From NCBI GenBank assembly GCA_029260455.1, contig JAJDDF010000012.1, positions 1 through 64,000 on the forward strand: 64,000 nt of DNA, in the 5' to 3' direction. Under the pieces are notes generated by a model that had not been told where the DNA came from, did not search any database, and worked only from the letters and a program-made list of their open reading frames with translations. Positions 1-8,545 of the stretch are shown here, in pieces (position 1 is the first letter of the stretch; each line of letters begins with the position of its first letter). Source of the stretch: Phycisphaerales bacterium (lineage in GTDB: Bacteria; Planctomycetota; Phycisphaerae; Phycisphaerales; UBA1924). The position numbers were made by a program, and so were the translations under genes.

Positions 1-98
1 CGTATGCCAAAACCAGCAAATGACGTATCCCAATAGGTGATTTGTTTATCTGAGAGAGCGAGTTTACGTATTGCTAAATCAGTCAATTTCAGTCGCAT
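1..98 (-). CDS. Tyrosine recombinase/integrase, N-terminal fragment (runs off window)
   Basis: The minus-strand reading frame starts at an ATG (96-98) preceded by a perfect AGGAGG, and stays open to the window edge for 32 codons. It begins MRLKLTDLAIRKL and continues with ITYWDTSFAGFGIR. The pattern MxLTDxxIRxL...YWDxxxxGFGIR is that of the arm-type DNA-binding domain (DUF4102 class) at the N-terminus of island and phage integrases that target tRNA genes. The catalytic domain lies outside the window. The AT-rich composition contrasts with the GC-rich chromosome to the right, and a broken tRNA-Lys lies 195 bases upstream. Together these mark it as the integrase of an integrated element extending to the left. 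The family call is firm; activity cannot be judged. Confidence 0.85.
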   Translation of the reverse strand, partial: MRLKLTDLAIRKLALSDKQITYWDTSFAGFGI

Positions 99-292
99 AG
101 TCCCCTCCTGTTTTTAAAGAACTTTTGACCTAATTTTAACAATTAGTCACTTTTTAGTCACTTTTATCGCGTGTATAAGGGTGGTTATCTATGAGGTACT
201 ATGCGCACTAAAATACACGTAACCCATTGATACTAAATAAATATTTGAACAGTATGCGGAGGTATAAGGATGGCTGGATAAGGGGTGTTTTA
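1..292. mobile_element. Terminal segment of an integrative element (int-proximal end)
   Basis: The first ~290 bases are clearly richer in A/T than everything after 334. They carry an integrase start and abut a tRNA-Lys gene whose sequence stops matching after T39-C40-A41 (position 293). The junction between element and chromosome is therefore placed near 292/293. The direct repeat expected at the other end lies outside the window, so the exact core site cannot be defined. Confidence 0.7.
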
Positions 293-333
293 TGATTAAG
301 AGTCAGCTGCTCTGCCAACTGAGCTAGGGAGGC
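293..333 (-). tRNA. tRNA-Lys(CTT), 5' half only (truncated at an integration junction)
   Basis: Read on the minus strand, this has a 7-nt acceptor strand GCCTCCC, TA, D-stem GCTC with loop AGTTGGCA and GAGC, A26, anticodon stem GCTGA and loop CTCTTAA. The anticodon CTT is at 300-298. The 3' strand should continue TCAGC to close the anticodon stem; instead TCA is followed by TA and AT-rich sequence with no T-arm. The gene is thus broken at the anticodon stem, at the point where the integrase-bearing element begins. Islands usually restore the tRNA they enter; here this end does not, so either the other end carries the rebuilt copy or this copy is dead. Confidence 0.8.
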
Positions 334-533
334 GTGCGGCGTGGGGCCTCAAAATGAGACTCACCGCTGCCCCTCAAGCCTATCCACAATCCCCCCCACC
401 GTCCAGCCGTCTCCCGCAACGTGGGCAACACAATGGACGCTGCGGCGGATACACTGCATAGTCTTGATCTGGGACGATTTTCAGATGTGGGCGTGGGCAA
501 GACGCCCCGTCGTCGCATGAAGGAGGGAAACCC

Positions 534-2750
534 TTGAGCGACGAAGCAACGCGGCAGGCGACAGTGCGTGAGGTGGCGCTCTACCACCTGGGCGATCGGG
601 GCAATCACACAGGTCATCGCAACGATCGCGATGGGCACCCCGCGATCACTGAGTTTGGCGAGGATGTGTTCTCGTGGGATGTCATGCGCGAACGCCTGCC
701 CCAAAATATATGGCAGGCATTTGAGAAAACCGCAGAGCACCATGAGCCTCTGGATCATGCCCTGGCGGACACCATTGCCTCAGCGATGAAGGACTGGGCC
801 ATTGAACGCGGCGCAACGCACTACACGCACTGGTTCCAGCCGCTTACCGGCGGGACCGCAGAAAAACATGACAGCTTTATTGATCCTGATGGTCAGGGCG
901 GCGCGATTGTAAAGTTTTCGGGCAATTTGCTTGTGCAAGGTGAACCAGATGCGTCGAGCTTTCCGTCGGGCGGCTTGCGGCAGACGTTCGAGGCTCGGGG
1001 CTACACCGCATGGGATCCCACAAGCCCCGTCTTCATCAACCGCTGCACGAGTAGTTCTGTGCTCTGCATACCCACGGCATTTGTATCGTATACGGGTGAA
1101 GCGCTCGATCAGAAGACACCGCTGCTGCGCTCAATGGATGCACTTTCTGCACAGGCCCTTCGCGTATTGAAATTCTTCGGCAATGACGGCGGCGTGACTC
1201 GCGTCTTCACCACTTCAGGCACAGAACAGGAATACTTCCTGATCGATCGGCGGTATTACTTGAGCCGACCGGACCTGATGCTGTGCGGGCGCACCCTCAT
1301 CGGCGCACCATCACCCAAGGATCAGCAGCTTGACGACCATTACTTCGGTTCAATTCCTGACCGAGCCTTGAGCTTCATGTCTGCCGTTGAAAATGAACTG
1401 GCGAGTCTGGGCGTACCTGTAAAAACACGTCACAACGAAGTTGCGCCCGGACAATTTGAATTTGCACCGGTGTATGAAAACTCCAATGTTGGGTCAGATC
1501 ACCAGCAGTTGATGATGCACGTGCTCAAAAAACAAGCACCGCGATATGGATTGCAGTGCCTGTTGCATGAAAAACCATTTGCGGGCATCAATGGTTCTGG
1601 AAAGCACAATAACTGGTCAATGTCTACCAACACGGGTGTAAATCTGCTTGATCCGCAGGACGAAACGCACTCGAACATGCAGTTCCTCGTCTTCCTCTGT
1701 GCTGTGATTCAGGCGGTTGACATGCATGGTGATATTTTGCGCGCAAGTGTCGCCTCTGCAAGCAATGATCATCGCCTTGGTGCCAATGAGGCACCGCCCG
1801 CGATTGTCAGCATCTTCCTTGGTGACATGTTGTCTGACATCATCAAGCAGCTTGAAACGGGCACAACCTCACGCACCATGAAAGGCGGGAAGCTTGATCT
1901 TGGTGCGATGACACTGCCCATGATTCCAAGGCACTCGGGTGATCGAAATCGCACAAGCCCGTTCGCATTCACGGGCAACAAATTTGAAATTCGTGCGGTA
2001 GGTTCGCAACAGGCCGTGGCTTGGCCAAATGCGGTGTTGAATACGATCGTTGCAGATGCCCTCGAAAACATCGCAGACTTACTCGATTCTGTTGCAGGCG
2101 ACAACCCAACACCAGCAACGGTCGAAAAGGCCGCACGTAATGTGCTCAAAGGCGTCGTATCACGGCACAAGCGCATTATCTTTGATGGTGACAATTATTC
2201 TGCGCAGTGGCACGCCGAAGCTACCCAACGCGGGCTGTCCAATCTACGCGATACGGTAGAAGCACTCGATATATTGACGACCGACTCTGTCAAAAACGTG
2301 TTCGATCATCACAACGTATTGACGCCCGCTGAACTCGATTCTCGATATGGAACATTCTGCGAGCAGTACGCCAAGCATATTGCAATCGAGGCGCGAACCC
2401 TCTTGCAGATGGTGCGCACCATGATCCTCCCCTGCGCAGTGCGCCACCAGAGCGATATTGCAGAATCAATAGCTGGAACAGAAGCTGCGGGTGTTGAATG
2501 CGAGGGCATGCGCCGTGTGCTTGAAGATTTTTCAGACCTGGTCGACCGCTTTCATCAGTCCATCACAACTCTTGATGCGACCATCGACACCGCGTGCAAC
2601 ACTCCACATGTTGGGCAACATCGTGAAATGCGCGATGCTGTACTCCCTGCGATGGCAGATGTGCGCGAGTTGGCTGATGCACTGGAAGAACATGTCGCAG
2701 ATGAACTGTGGCCGCTGCCCAAATATCGCGAAATGCTATTTGTTCGATAG
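534..2750 (+). CDS. glnN: Glutamine synthetase type III (GSIII)
   Basis: A 738-residue protein, the usual ~700-740 size of the dodecameric GSIII family that makes glutamine from glutamate, ammonia and ATP in the cytoplasm. Seen are the GSIII-specific segments [35 protein letters not shown] (nucleotide/substrate loop), [14 protein letters not shown] and [12 protein letters not shown]. The chosen start is TTG at 534, six bases after AAGGAGG (520-526); a six-codon peptide (MKEGNP) starts at the ATG at 517 and ends on the same TTGA, so the start may be coupled to it. It stands alone between the broken tRNA-Lys and the convergent PilZ-DnaJ gene, with no P-II or GlnE neighbour. Confidence 0.95.
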   Translation: MSDEATRQATVREVALYHLGDRGNHTGHRNDRDGHPAITEFGEDVFSWDVMRERLPQNIWQAFEKTAEHHEPLDHALADTIASAMKDWAIERGATHYTHWFQPLTGGTAEKHDSFIDPDGQGGAIVKFSGNLLVQGEPDASSFPSGGLRQTFEARGYTAWDPTSPVFINRCTSSSVLCIPTAFVSYTGEALDQKTPLLRSMDALSAQALRVLKFFGNDGGVTRVFTTSGTEQEYFLIDRRYYLSRPDLMLCGRTLIGAPSPKDQQLDDHYFGSIPDRALSFMSAVENELASLGVPVKTRHNEVAPGQFEFAPVYENSNVGSDHQQLMMHVLKKQAPRYGLQCLLHEKPFAGINGSGKHNNWSMSTNTGVNLLDPQDETHSNMQFLVFLCAVIQAVDMHGDILRASVASASNDHRLGANEAPPAIVSIFLGDMLSDIIKQLETGTTSRTMKGGKLDLGAMTLPMIPRHSGDRNRTSPFAFTGNKFEIRAVGSQQAVAWPNAVLNTIVADALENIADLLDSVAGDNPTPATVEKAARNVLKGVVSRHKRIIFDGDNYSAQWHAEATQRGLSNLRDTVEALDILTTDSVKNVFDHHNVLTPAELDSRYGTFCEQYAKHIAIEARTLLQMVRTMILPCAVRHQSDIAESIAGTEAAGVECEGMRRVLEDFSDLVDRFHQSITTLDATIDTACNTPHVGQHREMRDAVLPAMADVRELADALEEHVADELWPLPKYREMLFVR

Positions 2751-2767
2751 GACCACCGACCGGGGCA

Positions 2768-3550
2768 TTATGCCGCAGTCTCATTGACCGTTGGCGTCTG
2801 TTCAATTTGAACCGCGCGCAATTCGTCATACTTGGCGCGCAGCTCAGGGTCGATCAACACCTTGTACGCTTTGGCAAGATCAGCAAAAATCTGCTCTGCT
2901 TCTGGATCATCTGACGCGTCAGGATGTGATGCACGCGCACTGATGCGAAACGCTGCACGAATTTCTTCATCTGAGGCTTCTTCACTCACGCCCAGCATGT
3001 CATACAAATCGCCCACTTCTACTGCGACCCGAACCTCTGGAATCGGTGGTGCCTTTTTTTCACTCTTTGGCTGTGGTTCTTGCACAGGGCCTGTCGATTC
3101 CGCCGGTGCCGATTTGAAGCTGGTGCCGTGCTTCCCACCCTGAACAAATCCATACCTGCCGAGTTGCTCAAGAGCTGCACTTGTCGCCTGGTTGGTATCA
3201 ATAAATCGAACCCCGACATCGCAGGATGCAGACGGCCAAAGCGGCTTGCGCACGCGAACAATCTGCCCTTCGACGACCAGCCGTTGCGAACCATTAGAAA
3301 CTACAAAACGCTCGATAGCACCAACCGCAGGCGCTTCCTTGCGCGGGCACAGGAGGCGCATGCCATTGGCAGACATATCAACCACGCGCCCGAGTGGTAC
3401 AGAAATATTGTTCGCAGCATAGCGCGTCGCCCGGCGCATATTGACACTGCCAGAATCTGTCTGTCCGAATTGACCCCGTGCAAAGAGCTTCACCTGATGG
3501 TGATCGGACGACACGGCCACATGATTGAAGAATTCTGAGATCGCAAACAC
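2768..3550 (-). CDS. PilZ-DnaJ domain fusion protein
   Basis: About residues 38-130 form a PilZ domain: RRATR gives the RxxxR motif and DMSANG the DxSxxG motif that bind c-di-GMP in characterised PilZ proteins. A charged linker rich in P, E and K follows (~135-175), then a C-terminal J domain (~182-245) with the LYDMLGVSEEASDEEIR start, the HPD tripeptide and KAYKVLIDPELRAKYDEL. The combination suggests a DnaK co-chaperone gated by c-di-GMP; that role is an inference. The longest start is GTG at 3550 without a good ribosome site; ATG at 3439 (just before the PilZ RxxxR) is an alternative. No transmembrane segment is seen. It is divergent from the pseudopilin gene at 3637. Confidence 0.85.
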   Translation of the reverse strand: MFAISEFFNHVAVSSDHHQVKLFARGQFGQTDSGSVNMRRATRYAANNISVPLGRVVDMSANGMRLLCPRKEAPAVGAIERFVVSNGSQRLVVEGQIVRVRKPLWPSASCDVGVRFIDTNQATSAALEQLGRYGFVQGGKHGTSFKSAPAESTGPVQEPQPKSEKKAPPIPEVRVAVEVGDLYDMLGVSEEASDEEIRAAFRISARASHPDASDDPEAEQIFADLAKAYKVLIDPELRAKYDELRAVQIEQTPTVNETAA

Positions 3551-3636
3551 AGACTGGGCTGCCTGTGGTGCAGGTGACAGGATTAGGGCAATGGTTCGGA
3601 CTTCGCAGGCACCCGATCAACGTATACAGTGCTTGT

Positions 3637-4575
3637 ATGCGTACCAAGACTATCCTGTGTTATCGGCACATGCGTGGATTCACGCTCATCGAACTGCTTG
3701 TTGTGGTCGCGGTCATTGCGCTTCTGATCGGCATCCTCGTGCCCGTGCTTGCAAGCACACGGCGCTCTGCGTGGCGCGTGCAAAGCCTGTCGCAAATGCG
3801 TCAACTGGAACTTGGCTGGATGGTGTGGGCCACCGACGCCGACGGCGTGTGCGTACCAGGTCAGCCAGGCCGATTCGATAACGAAGAAGACAATCTCTAT
3901 GACGTTGGCAATGGCTTGCACTATCGCCCGCGCTGGTTCGCTTTGCTTGGCGCCAAGACGGGCATGTTCGCCTACACAACACCGAGCATCGACCGCGCCG
4001 ATGAACACTCCAAGCGCGTTGATAACCCCGCGCTGCTCGACCCAGTCGTCCCGCATTGGGTGAGCACGCGCAACTTCCCATATGGCTACAACTATCAATT
4101 TCTTGGCAACACACGCTTTGTTGGCGATTCTGATGGAGGCAATTTCATCAACTTTCCGGTACGCATCACAACAATCCGCCACACATCCATGACCGTCATG
4201 TTTGCAAGCTGCATGGGCACCGCTGCGGGCAAGACCGCTGCCTTCCGCACCGCAAACCGACCCAATGGCGCCCGCGATCCAACCTTGCGCGCCATGGGAG
4301 GCCACGGGTACGCACTCGATCCGCCCAGACTTGATGCAACTTCTGACTATGCAGACACACAACACCCGGGCGCTGAAAATCGTTCAGCGCCTGATCCACG
4401 CTACGGCGGCCAAGCCAATGTCGCATTTTGCGATGGACACGCTGAATCACTCACACTTCAAGAACTCGGCTATGAACTTGCAGATGATGGGCGCGTTCTG
4501 ACTGAGGGTGCAACAGTAACCAACAAGTTTTTCTCAGGAAACGCCACCGACATCCTGCCCCCAGCTGCGCAATAA
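3637..4575 (+). CDS. Type II secretion pseudopilin-like protein (GFTLIE leader, C-terminal DG motif)
   Basis: The N-terminus carries a prepilin leader, MRGFTLIELLVVVAVIALL, with the G/F cleavage site for prepilin peptidase and the E5 residue. A hydrophobic helix and the polar run ASTRRSAWR follow. The C-terminal part has YGGQANVAFCDGHAESLT, the FxDGHxE signature of the large planctomycete pseudopilin family. Start options are ATG 3637 (MRTKTIL) and ATG 3670 (MRGFTLIE); an upstream ATG at 3565 gives an unlikely leader. It is probably a secreted or membrane-anchored pseudopilin; partners are not adjacent. It ends 63 bases before the cobalamin riboswitch, so it is not itself under riboswitch control. 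Confidence 0.8.
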   Translation: MRTKTILCYRHMRGFTLIELLVVVAVIALLIGILVPVLASTRRSAWRVQSLSQMRQLELGWMVWATDADGVCVPGQPGRFDNEEDNLYDVGNGLHYRPRWFALLGAKTGMFAYTTPSIDRADEHSKRVDNPALLDPVVPHWVSTRNFPYGYNYQFLGNTRFVGDSDGGNFINFPVRITTIRHTSMTVMFASCMGTAAGKTAAFRTANRPNGARDPTLRAMGGHGYALDPPRLDATSDYADTQHPGAENRSAPDPRYGGQANVAFCDGHAESLTLQELGYELADDGRVLTEGATVTNKFFSGNATDILPPAAQ

Positions 4576-4638
4576 CGATCACAATTGCGACTATCCCTGT
4601 GCCGCTTGACGGTTCCGTAACACTTGCTATCTTCAATG

Positions 4639-4833
4639 TATCGAGGTGCGCCGGTGTGTTGCTGGCGTGAAAAGGGAAGTGCGGTGAAATGCCGCCGCGG
4701 ACGCGCCGCCGTAACGGGCCGATCATTCGATCGAAAAAAACGATCTCAACAATAGCCACTGCGTTTCATCTCTATGAACGACACGCGGGAAGGCGAGATC
4801 GGGTTGCCCGGAGCCGGAAGACCTGCCTTGATA
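4639..4833 (+). promoter_or_regulatory. Cobalamin (B12) riboswitch
   Basis: The outer stem is visible: TATCGAGG at 4639-4646 pairs with CCTTGATA at 4826-4833 (one G-U). Within lie the conserved core elements in order: AAAAGGGAAGTGCGGTGAAA (4670-4689), a GC-rich arm with the CGCCGTAACGG segment (~4706-4717), the B12-box GCCACTG (4755-4761), GCGGGAAGGCG (~4785-4795) and GGAAGACCTGCC (4816-4827). This order and spacing match the AdoCbl/MeCbl riboswitch class (Rfam Cobalamin). About 130 bases of GC-rich expression platform separate it from the ATG at 4966. It should lower expression of the three downstream coupled genes when cobalamin is plentiful. Confidence 0.92.
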
Positions 4834-4965
4834 TGGATGTGTTCGCCCTCGCGCACGGGGCGGCGACCAGTGCTCTTGCGCACACGCAGCGCATGCCTCT
4901 GGTTCTCACCCGTGCTCAGGGCACGGATCGCTCCGCGCGCTACGGAGCTAAAGAGGACTCAGATC

Positions 4966-5766
4966 ATGTTTCGTGTCAGTTCATTCATTGTTGCTTCAAC
5001 CGGCGCAGCTTTGCTCGCACCGGAGGGTTTCGCCGGATCATCCTTTGCCACCACTATTGAATCCTACACCTCGGGCGTCGGCGTACCCATTGGCTTTTCC
5101 AACCCCAGCACAACACTCGGCGCACCCGAACGCTTCACGGGTGAAGGCATCTTTCCGGGCGCGGTCACACCCTTCAATTCACCATTCGGTACCGACGAAA
5201 TCGTCTCAATCGGTGAAGGCGGCTCACTTGTTGTAGGTTTCGATGCGCCAATTACCGATGACCCGGCAAATCCATTCGGGATCGACCTGCTCATCTTCGG
5301 TAATTCGTTTTACTTTGACAGCAGCTTTCCAAACGGCGTTATGGGCGGACATGCCACTGAAGGCGGCGTTGTTGAAGTAAGCCAGAATGGCATCAACTGG
5401 TTTCTTGTGAACAACGTCAATGCTGACGGCGGCTTTCCCACGCTCGGCTATCAGGATCTCGCTGGGCCATTCGATACAAACGCTGGCACGATTCCTACAA
5501 ATTTTCTCAAACCTGTCGATCCCTCCTTTGATCCGACGGGACTCAACTTCGCAGCTATTGTCGCTGGCTACAACGGCTCAGGTGGCGGTGCGGGAGTCGA
5601 TCTTGCAACTGTCGGTCTTCCGTGGATTCAATTCGTGCGCATTTCCAATCCGGTTGGTTCGGGTATCTCGCCGGAAATCGATGCCTTCGCGCGCGTCCCC
5701 TCACCTGCATCACTTTCGTTCGCCATCTTAACTCTCTCCTTCGCAACATACAGGCGCACGCGATGA
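4966..5766 (+). CDS. Secreted/cell-surface protein with PEP-CTERM-like anchor, under B12 riboswitch
   Basis: A 266-residue protein. An N-terminal signal peptide (MFRVSSFIVASTGAALLAP) precedes a beta-rich domain with DLLIFGNSFYF and EGGVVEVSQNGINWFLVN. This pattern (FGNxF...ExGxVxVSxDGxxW) resembles surface proteins found next to B12 uptake genes in Bacteroidetes; the likeness is recalled, not searched. The tail VPSPAS, a hydrophobic stretch and RRTR resemble a PEP-CTERM sorting signal with S in place of E. The start at ATG 4966 has an AGAGGA site and lies after the riboswitch; the longer frame from 4774 would run through riboswitch sequence and is rejected. It overlaps the next gene by ATGA. 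A role in corrinoid binding at the cell surface is an inference from the riboswitch. Confidence 0.8.
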   Translation: MFRVSSFIVASTGAALLAPEGFAGSSFATTIESYTSGVGVPIGFSNPSTTLGAPERFTGEGIFPGAVTPFNSPFGTDEIVSIGEGGSLVVGFDAPITDDPANPFGIDLLIFGNSFYFDSSFPNGVMGGHATEGGVVEVSQNGINWFLVNNVNADGGFPTLGYQDLAGPFDTNAGTIPTNFLKPVDPSFDPTGLNFAAIVAGYNGSGGGAGVDLATVGLPWIQFVRISNPVGSGISPEIDAFARVPSPASLSFAILTLSFATYRRTR

Positions 5767-7367
5767 GCACACTGCATCGATGCCTGTTCACCCTTGCACT
5801 TGCCACCCCACTCAGCGCATCAGCTGCGCCTGATGCATGGACGCACCTTGCGTTCGATCAATCTCGAATCGCACGTGTTGCTGCAGAACCAGTTGATATC
5901 TCAACGCCAACATGGATCGCACATTTCGATTCAAGTACCGCTCCAATTGCATTCACTGGCCCATCAAGCCCGGTCATCTGGGGGCGGTGCGTCATTGCTC
6001 TTGGCAGATCCGCAGGTATTGACCGCATCTACTGCTTCGATCGATCCACCGGTGCGACCCTCTGGCAACATGATCTTGCTCCATCGCAAAATGAATCATG
6101 GTCAAGTCCTGCAATCGACACCCTACGGGGCACAGTCATTGCGCCAAGTGGCAACCAACTCGCCGCCTTTGATATTCTTGATGGCACACTTCGCTGGGCC
6201 ACAACATTTTCTTTACCACTTGTAAATGTTTCTCCACTCGTCACCACGGACCGCGGTGCGGAAGACCGATGCTTCGTGACTGATTTCTCCGGATTCGGTA
6301 TCGGCGCTTCGTTGCACTGCATCAATGTCTCGCCGTTCGATGCTGCGCTGAACCCATATCAACCGGGCGCAGTTGTCTGGAGCACATCACTCAATGGTCG
6401 TGGCGGGAGTGGCAACTCCTGTGCATATGCAAATGACACTGTGTATGTCGCAAGCGCCGGCCGTTTTTCGCCGCCACTTGCGGGGCAAGTCATGGCATTT
6501 GATGCCAGTGCACCAACTGCCCCACTACCCCTCTGGATTACAACAAACCCTGTCAATGAAGGGTTTTATGGTGGTGTGTCTATCGAGAACGGTGCAGTCT
6601 ACGCCGCAAGCTATGCCTTCTTTGCCGGTCTTGATTCTGCCACTGCCCTGCGCATCAATGCGCAAAACGGTGCTATCGAATGGTGCTCACCTGCAAACCG
6701 TACTGCGTCGATTCCCATTCCCTTCTCGCGCGCAAACCAATCGTTCATCGCAATCAGCACTGGTCTTCCCGGCGCATCATTTGGTTCACGTCCGGCGCTA
6801 GAATTATTCAATCCAACCGGATCCGCAACATGTACTGATCACTTGCTCTGGGAAACATCAAGTGCTACCTGGATCGACAACGGCAACGCTGTTATCGAAG
6901 ATGGTGAATTTAATATCTTTGGTGGATGGACCCACCACCCTGTCATCATTGAAACCAGCAGTGGTAACACACTGATGTATATTGGTGCCATTGCTTCATC
7001 AGGTGCCACCGCTGATCAACCCTATACATCGCTTTACTTGGTCGACCTTGCTGCATTACCAACGCCTGGCAATGTATCCGGCTTTGCAGTGCAACAATTT
7101 GTCGGCTGCGGCTCCAGCCCGGCGCTCGCGGGCGCAAATCTCTACAGCATCGGCGCCGCGGGCCTTCACGCCTTCGGTCCATCGCCAAGTTCCCTCGATG
7201 TCAATGGTGATGCCATTGGCACCACAGAAGACCTGTATACATGGGAAACGGGCGCTGGCGCTGGCGGGAGGCTGGACATCGATCGCTCGCTCGCGGTTGA
7301 TAATGCCGACCGCGATGAGCTTCGCACTGGACTACGAGTTAATGAATCTGTGGATATGAATTCATGA
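5763..7367 (+). CDS. Secreted PQQ-type beta-propeller protein with dockerin-like tail, B12-regulated operon
   Basis: A 534-residue protein with a signal peptide (MSTLHRCLFTLALATPLSASAA). Repeated blades follow with the pattern of PQQ/quinoprotein propellers: IYCFDRSTGATLWQHDL, GTVIAPSGNQLAAFDILDG, LRINAQNGAIEWCSP, and the last blade SSPALAGANLYSIGAAGLHAF. The final ~60 residues (LDVNGDAIGTTEDLY...LDIDRSLAVDNADRDEL) resemble a degenerate dockerin-like calcium-binding tail. The start ATG overlaps the previous stop by ATGA, so it is translationally coupled and shares the riboswitch. BtuG, the known surface cobalamin-binding protein of Bacteroides, is a seven-bladed propeller, which makes corrinoid binding an attractive but untested idea. 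No PQQ-dehydrogenase active-site motifs were identified. Confidence 0.75.
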   Translation: MSTLHRCLFTLALATPLSASAAPDAWTHLAFDQSRIARVAAEPVDISTPTWIAHFDSSTAPIAFTGPSSPVIWGRCVIALGRSAGIDRIYCFDRSTGATLWQHDLAPSQNESWSSPAIDTLRGTVIAPSGNQLAAFDILDGTLRWATTFSLPLVNVSPLVTTDRGAEDRCFVTDFSGFGIGASLHCINVSPFDAALNPYQPGAVVWSTSLNGRGGSGNSCAYANDTVYVASAGRFSPPLAGQVMAFDASAPTAPLPLWITTNPVNEGFYGGVSIENGAVYAASYAFFAGLDSATALRINAQNGAIEWCSPANRTASIPIPFSRANQSFIAISTGLPGASFGSRPALELFNPTGSATCTDHLLWETSSATWIDNGNAVIEDGEFNIFGGWTHHPVIIETSSGNTLMYIGAIASSGATADQPYTSLYLVDLAALPTPGNVSGFAVQQFVGCGSSPALAGANLYSIGAAGLHAFGPSPSSLDVNGDAIGTTEDLYTWETGAGAGGRLDIDRSLAVDNADRDELRTGLRVNESVDMNS

Positions 7368-8200
7368 TTGAGAACCGACCGTATTTCGTGCGTGCATTCA
7401 CACTTATCGAAGTGCTTGTAGTCGTTGCGGTTGTGGCGATTTTGCTCGCAATTCTTGCTGGTGCTGCTGGACCCGCTCGCGAGATGGCGCGCACAACACA
7501 ATGCCTCTCCAATGAACGGCAGCTTCTTTATGCCTGGATCTTGTACGCACAGGCACATGATGACCGTGCCATGCCGCTCGCCTACACATCACTTGCTGAT
7601 ACTGGCGGCGGCGATTCCATCTACTGGTGGGGCAGTGCCGGCAACATGACAGGCGAAGTTCATTTCGAGCGCGGATTTCTCGCACCATACATTGACGACG
7701 GCTTGCGCGAGGGTTCCGTCTTTCAATGTCCGAGCCAACCTCTTGGCACCTACGCCTTCCAAGGCCGCGCGGGAACCATCACAAGCACCTATGGATACAA
7801 CGGCTATTACCTCAGCCCGTCCAAAACCCCGGGATGGAGCTTTACAATTGGCAATCAACCCTGGAAACGATTAAGCACCATCAAACGTTCAAGCGACCTC
7901 TTTGTCTTCGGTGATGCCATGCTCCCGCCGGGACCGCCGAGTGTGATTGGCAACCCAATCAATACTGCGCTCCTTGATCCGCCCGAACTCTACCAAGGCC
8001 ACGGACAGTGGCGAAAGAATTCATCGCCCACAACATGCTTTCGTCACACAGGCGCTTCATCGATATGCGTGTGCGCCGACGGCAGCGCTCAGCGCTATAT
8101 TGCGCACAGTGCATGGTTGACTCACCCGCGCCTTCACATCGGCTCCGTTGAATTGACCAACCCTCTTCACTATGTACCCGATGCAAATCAGTGGCACTGA
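7364..8200 (+). CDS. Pseudopilin-like protein, third gene of B12-regulated operon
   Basis: A 278-residue protein that starts with a prepilin leader, FVRAFTLIEVLVVVAVVAIL (A/F in place of the usual G/F at the cleavage site, E5 present). Next comes MARTTQCLSNERQLLYAW, typical of the planctomycete pseudopilin family, and near the C-terminus FRHTGASSICVCADGSAQ, the H-x(9-10)-DG motif. The ATG at 7364 overlaps the stop of the propeller gene by ATGA. The two pseudopilins of this area (this one and 3637-4575) share layout but are quite different in length and sequence. Why a pseudopilin should be cobalamin-regulated is unknown; it could form part of a surface assembly with the two secreted proteins upstream. 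Confidence 0.78.
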   Translation: MIENRPYFVRAFTLIEVLVVVAVVAILLAILAGAAGPAREMARTTQCLSNERQLLYAWILYAQAHDDRAMPLAYTSLADTGGGDSIYWWGSAGNMTGEVHFERGFLAPYIDDGLREGSVFQCPSQPLGTYAFQGRAGTITSTYGYNGYYLSPSKTPGWSFTIGNQPWKRLSTIKRSSDLFVFGDAMLPPGPPSVIGNPINTALLDPPELYQGHGQWRKNSSPTTCFRHTGASSICVCADGSAQRYIAHSAWLTHPRLHIGSVELTNPLHYVPDANQWH

Positions 8201-8242
8201 CCGCACCTACACAATTTCCCCCTGCTCTGCTACGCTCATGTC

Positions 8243-8545
8243 ATGACTCTCACCATCCACGGTTTTCAAGACTTGATCCGCGAGCGATACTTCGCCACCG
8301 ATGCTGCACGCGGCACGCCGGGCACATTCATGTGGCTCATGGAAGAAGTTGGCGAACTTGCAACGTCCCTGCACGAATGTTCTCATGATGCATCACCCAC
8401 AAAAGCTCAGCGTGCGAATCTTGCAGAAGAGTTTGCAGATGTGCTCGCCTGGCTCGCCACGCTTGCCAATATCAATGATGTTGATCTTGAAAAGGCACTT
8501 GAAAAATACACCGACCGCGAACGCGTAAAGGGGGTCAAGCCTTGA
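8243..8545 (+). CDS. MazG-like nucleotide pyrophosphohydrolase
   Basis: A 100-residue all-alpha protein. The MazG metal-binding pattern is visible: FMWLMEEVGELATSLHE (ExxE helix) and later LAEEFADVLAWLATLANI (ExxD helix). Members hydrolyse (d)NTPs to monophosphate and pyrophosphate, for house-cleaning or as phosphoribosyl-ATP pyrophosphatase relatives. It overlaps trpA by TTGA, hence is probably co-translated. Proximity to a tryptophan gene does not by itself prove a biosynthetic role. Confidence 0.85.
   Translation: MTLTIHGFQDLIRERYFATDAARGTPGTFMWLMEEVGELATSLHECSHDASPTKAQRANLAEEFADVLAWLATLANINDVDLEKALEKYTDRERVKGVKP

Noticed and set aside
293-333. Group I intron in a tRNA-Lys anticodon region
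   Set aside because: The sequence past the break leads into an integrase gene within 200 bases and no 3' tRNA half is found; an integration junction explains it better.
4774-4965. Upstream coding extension of the B12-regulated surface protein
   Set aside because: This stretch is the 3' part of the riboswitch and its expression platform; the signal peptide begins at 4966.
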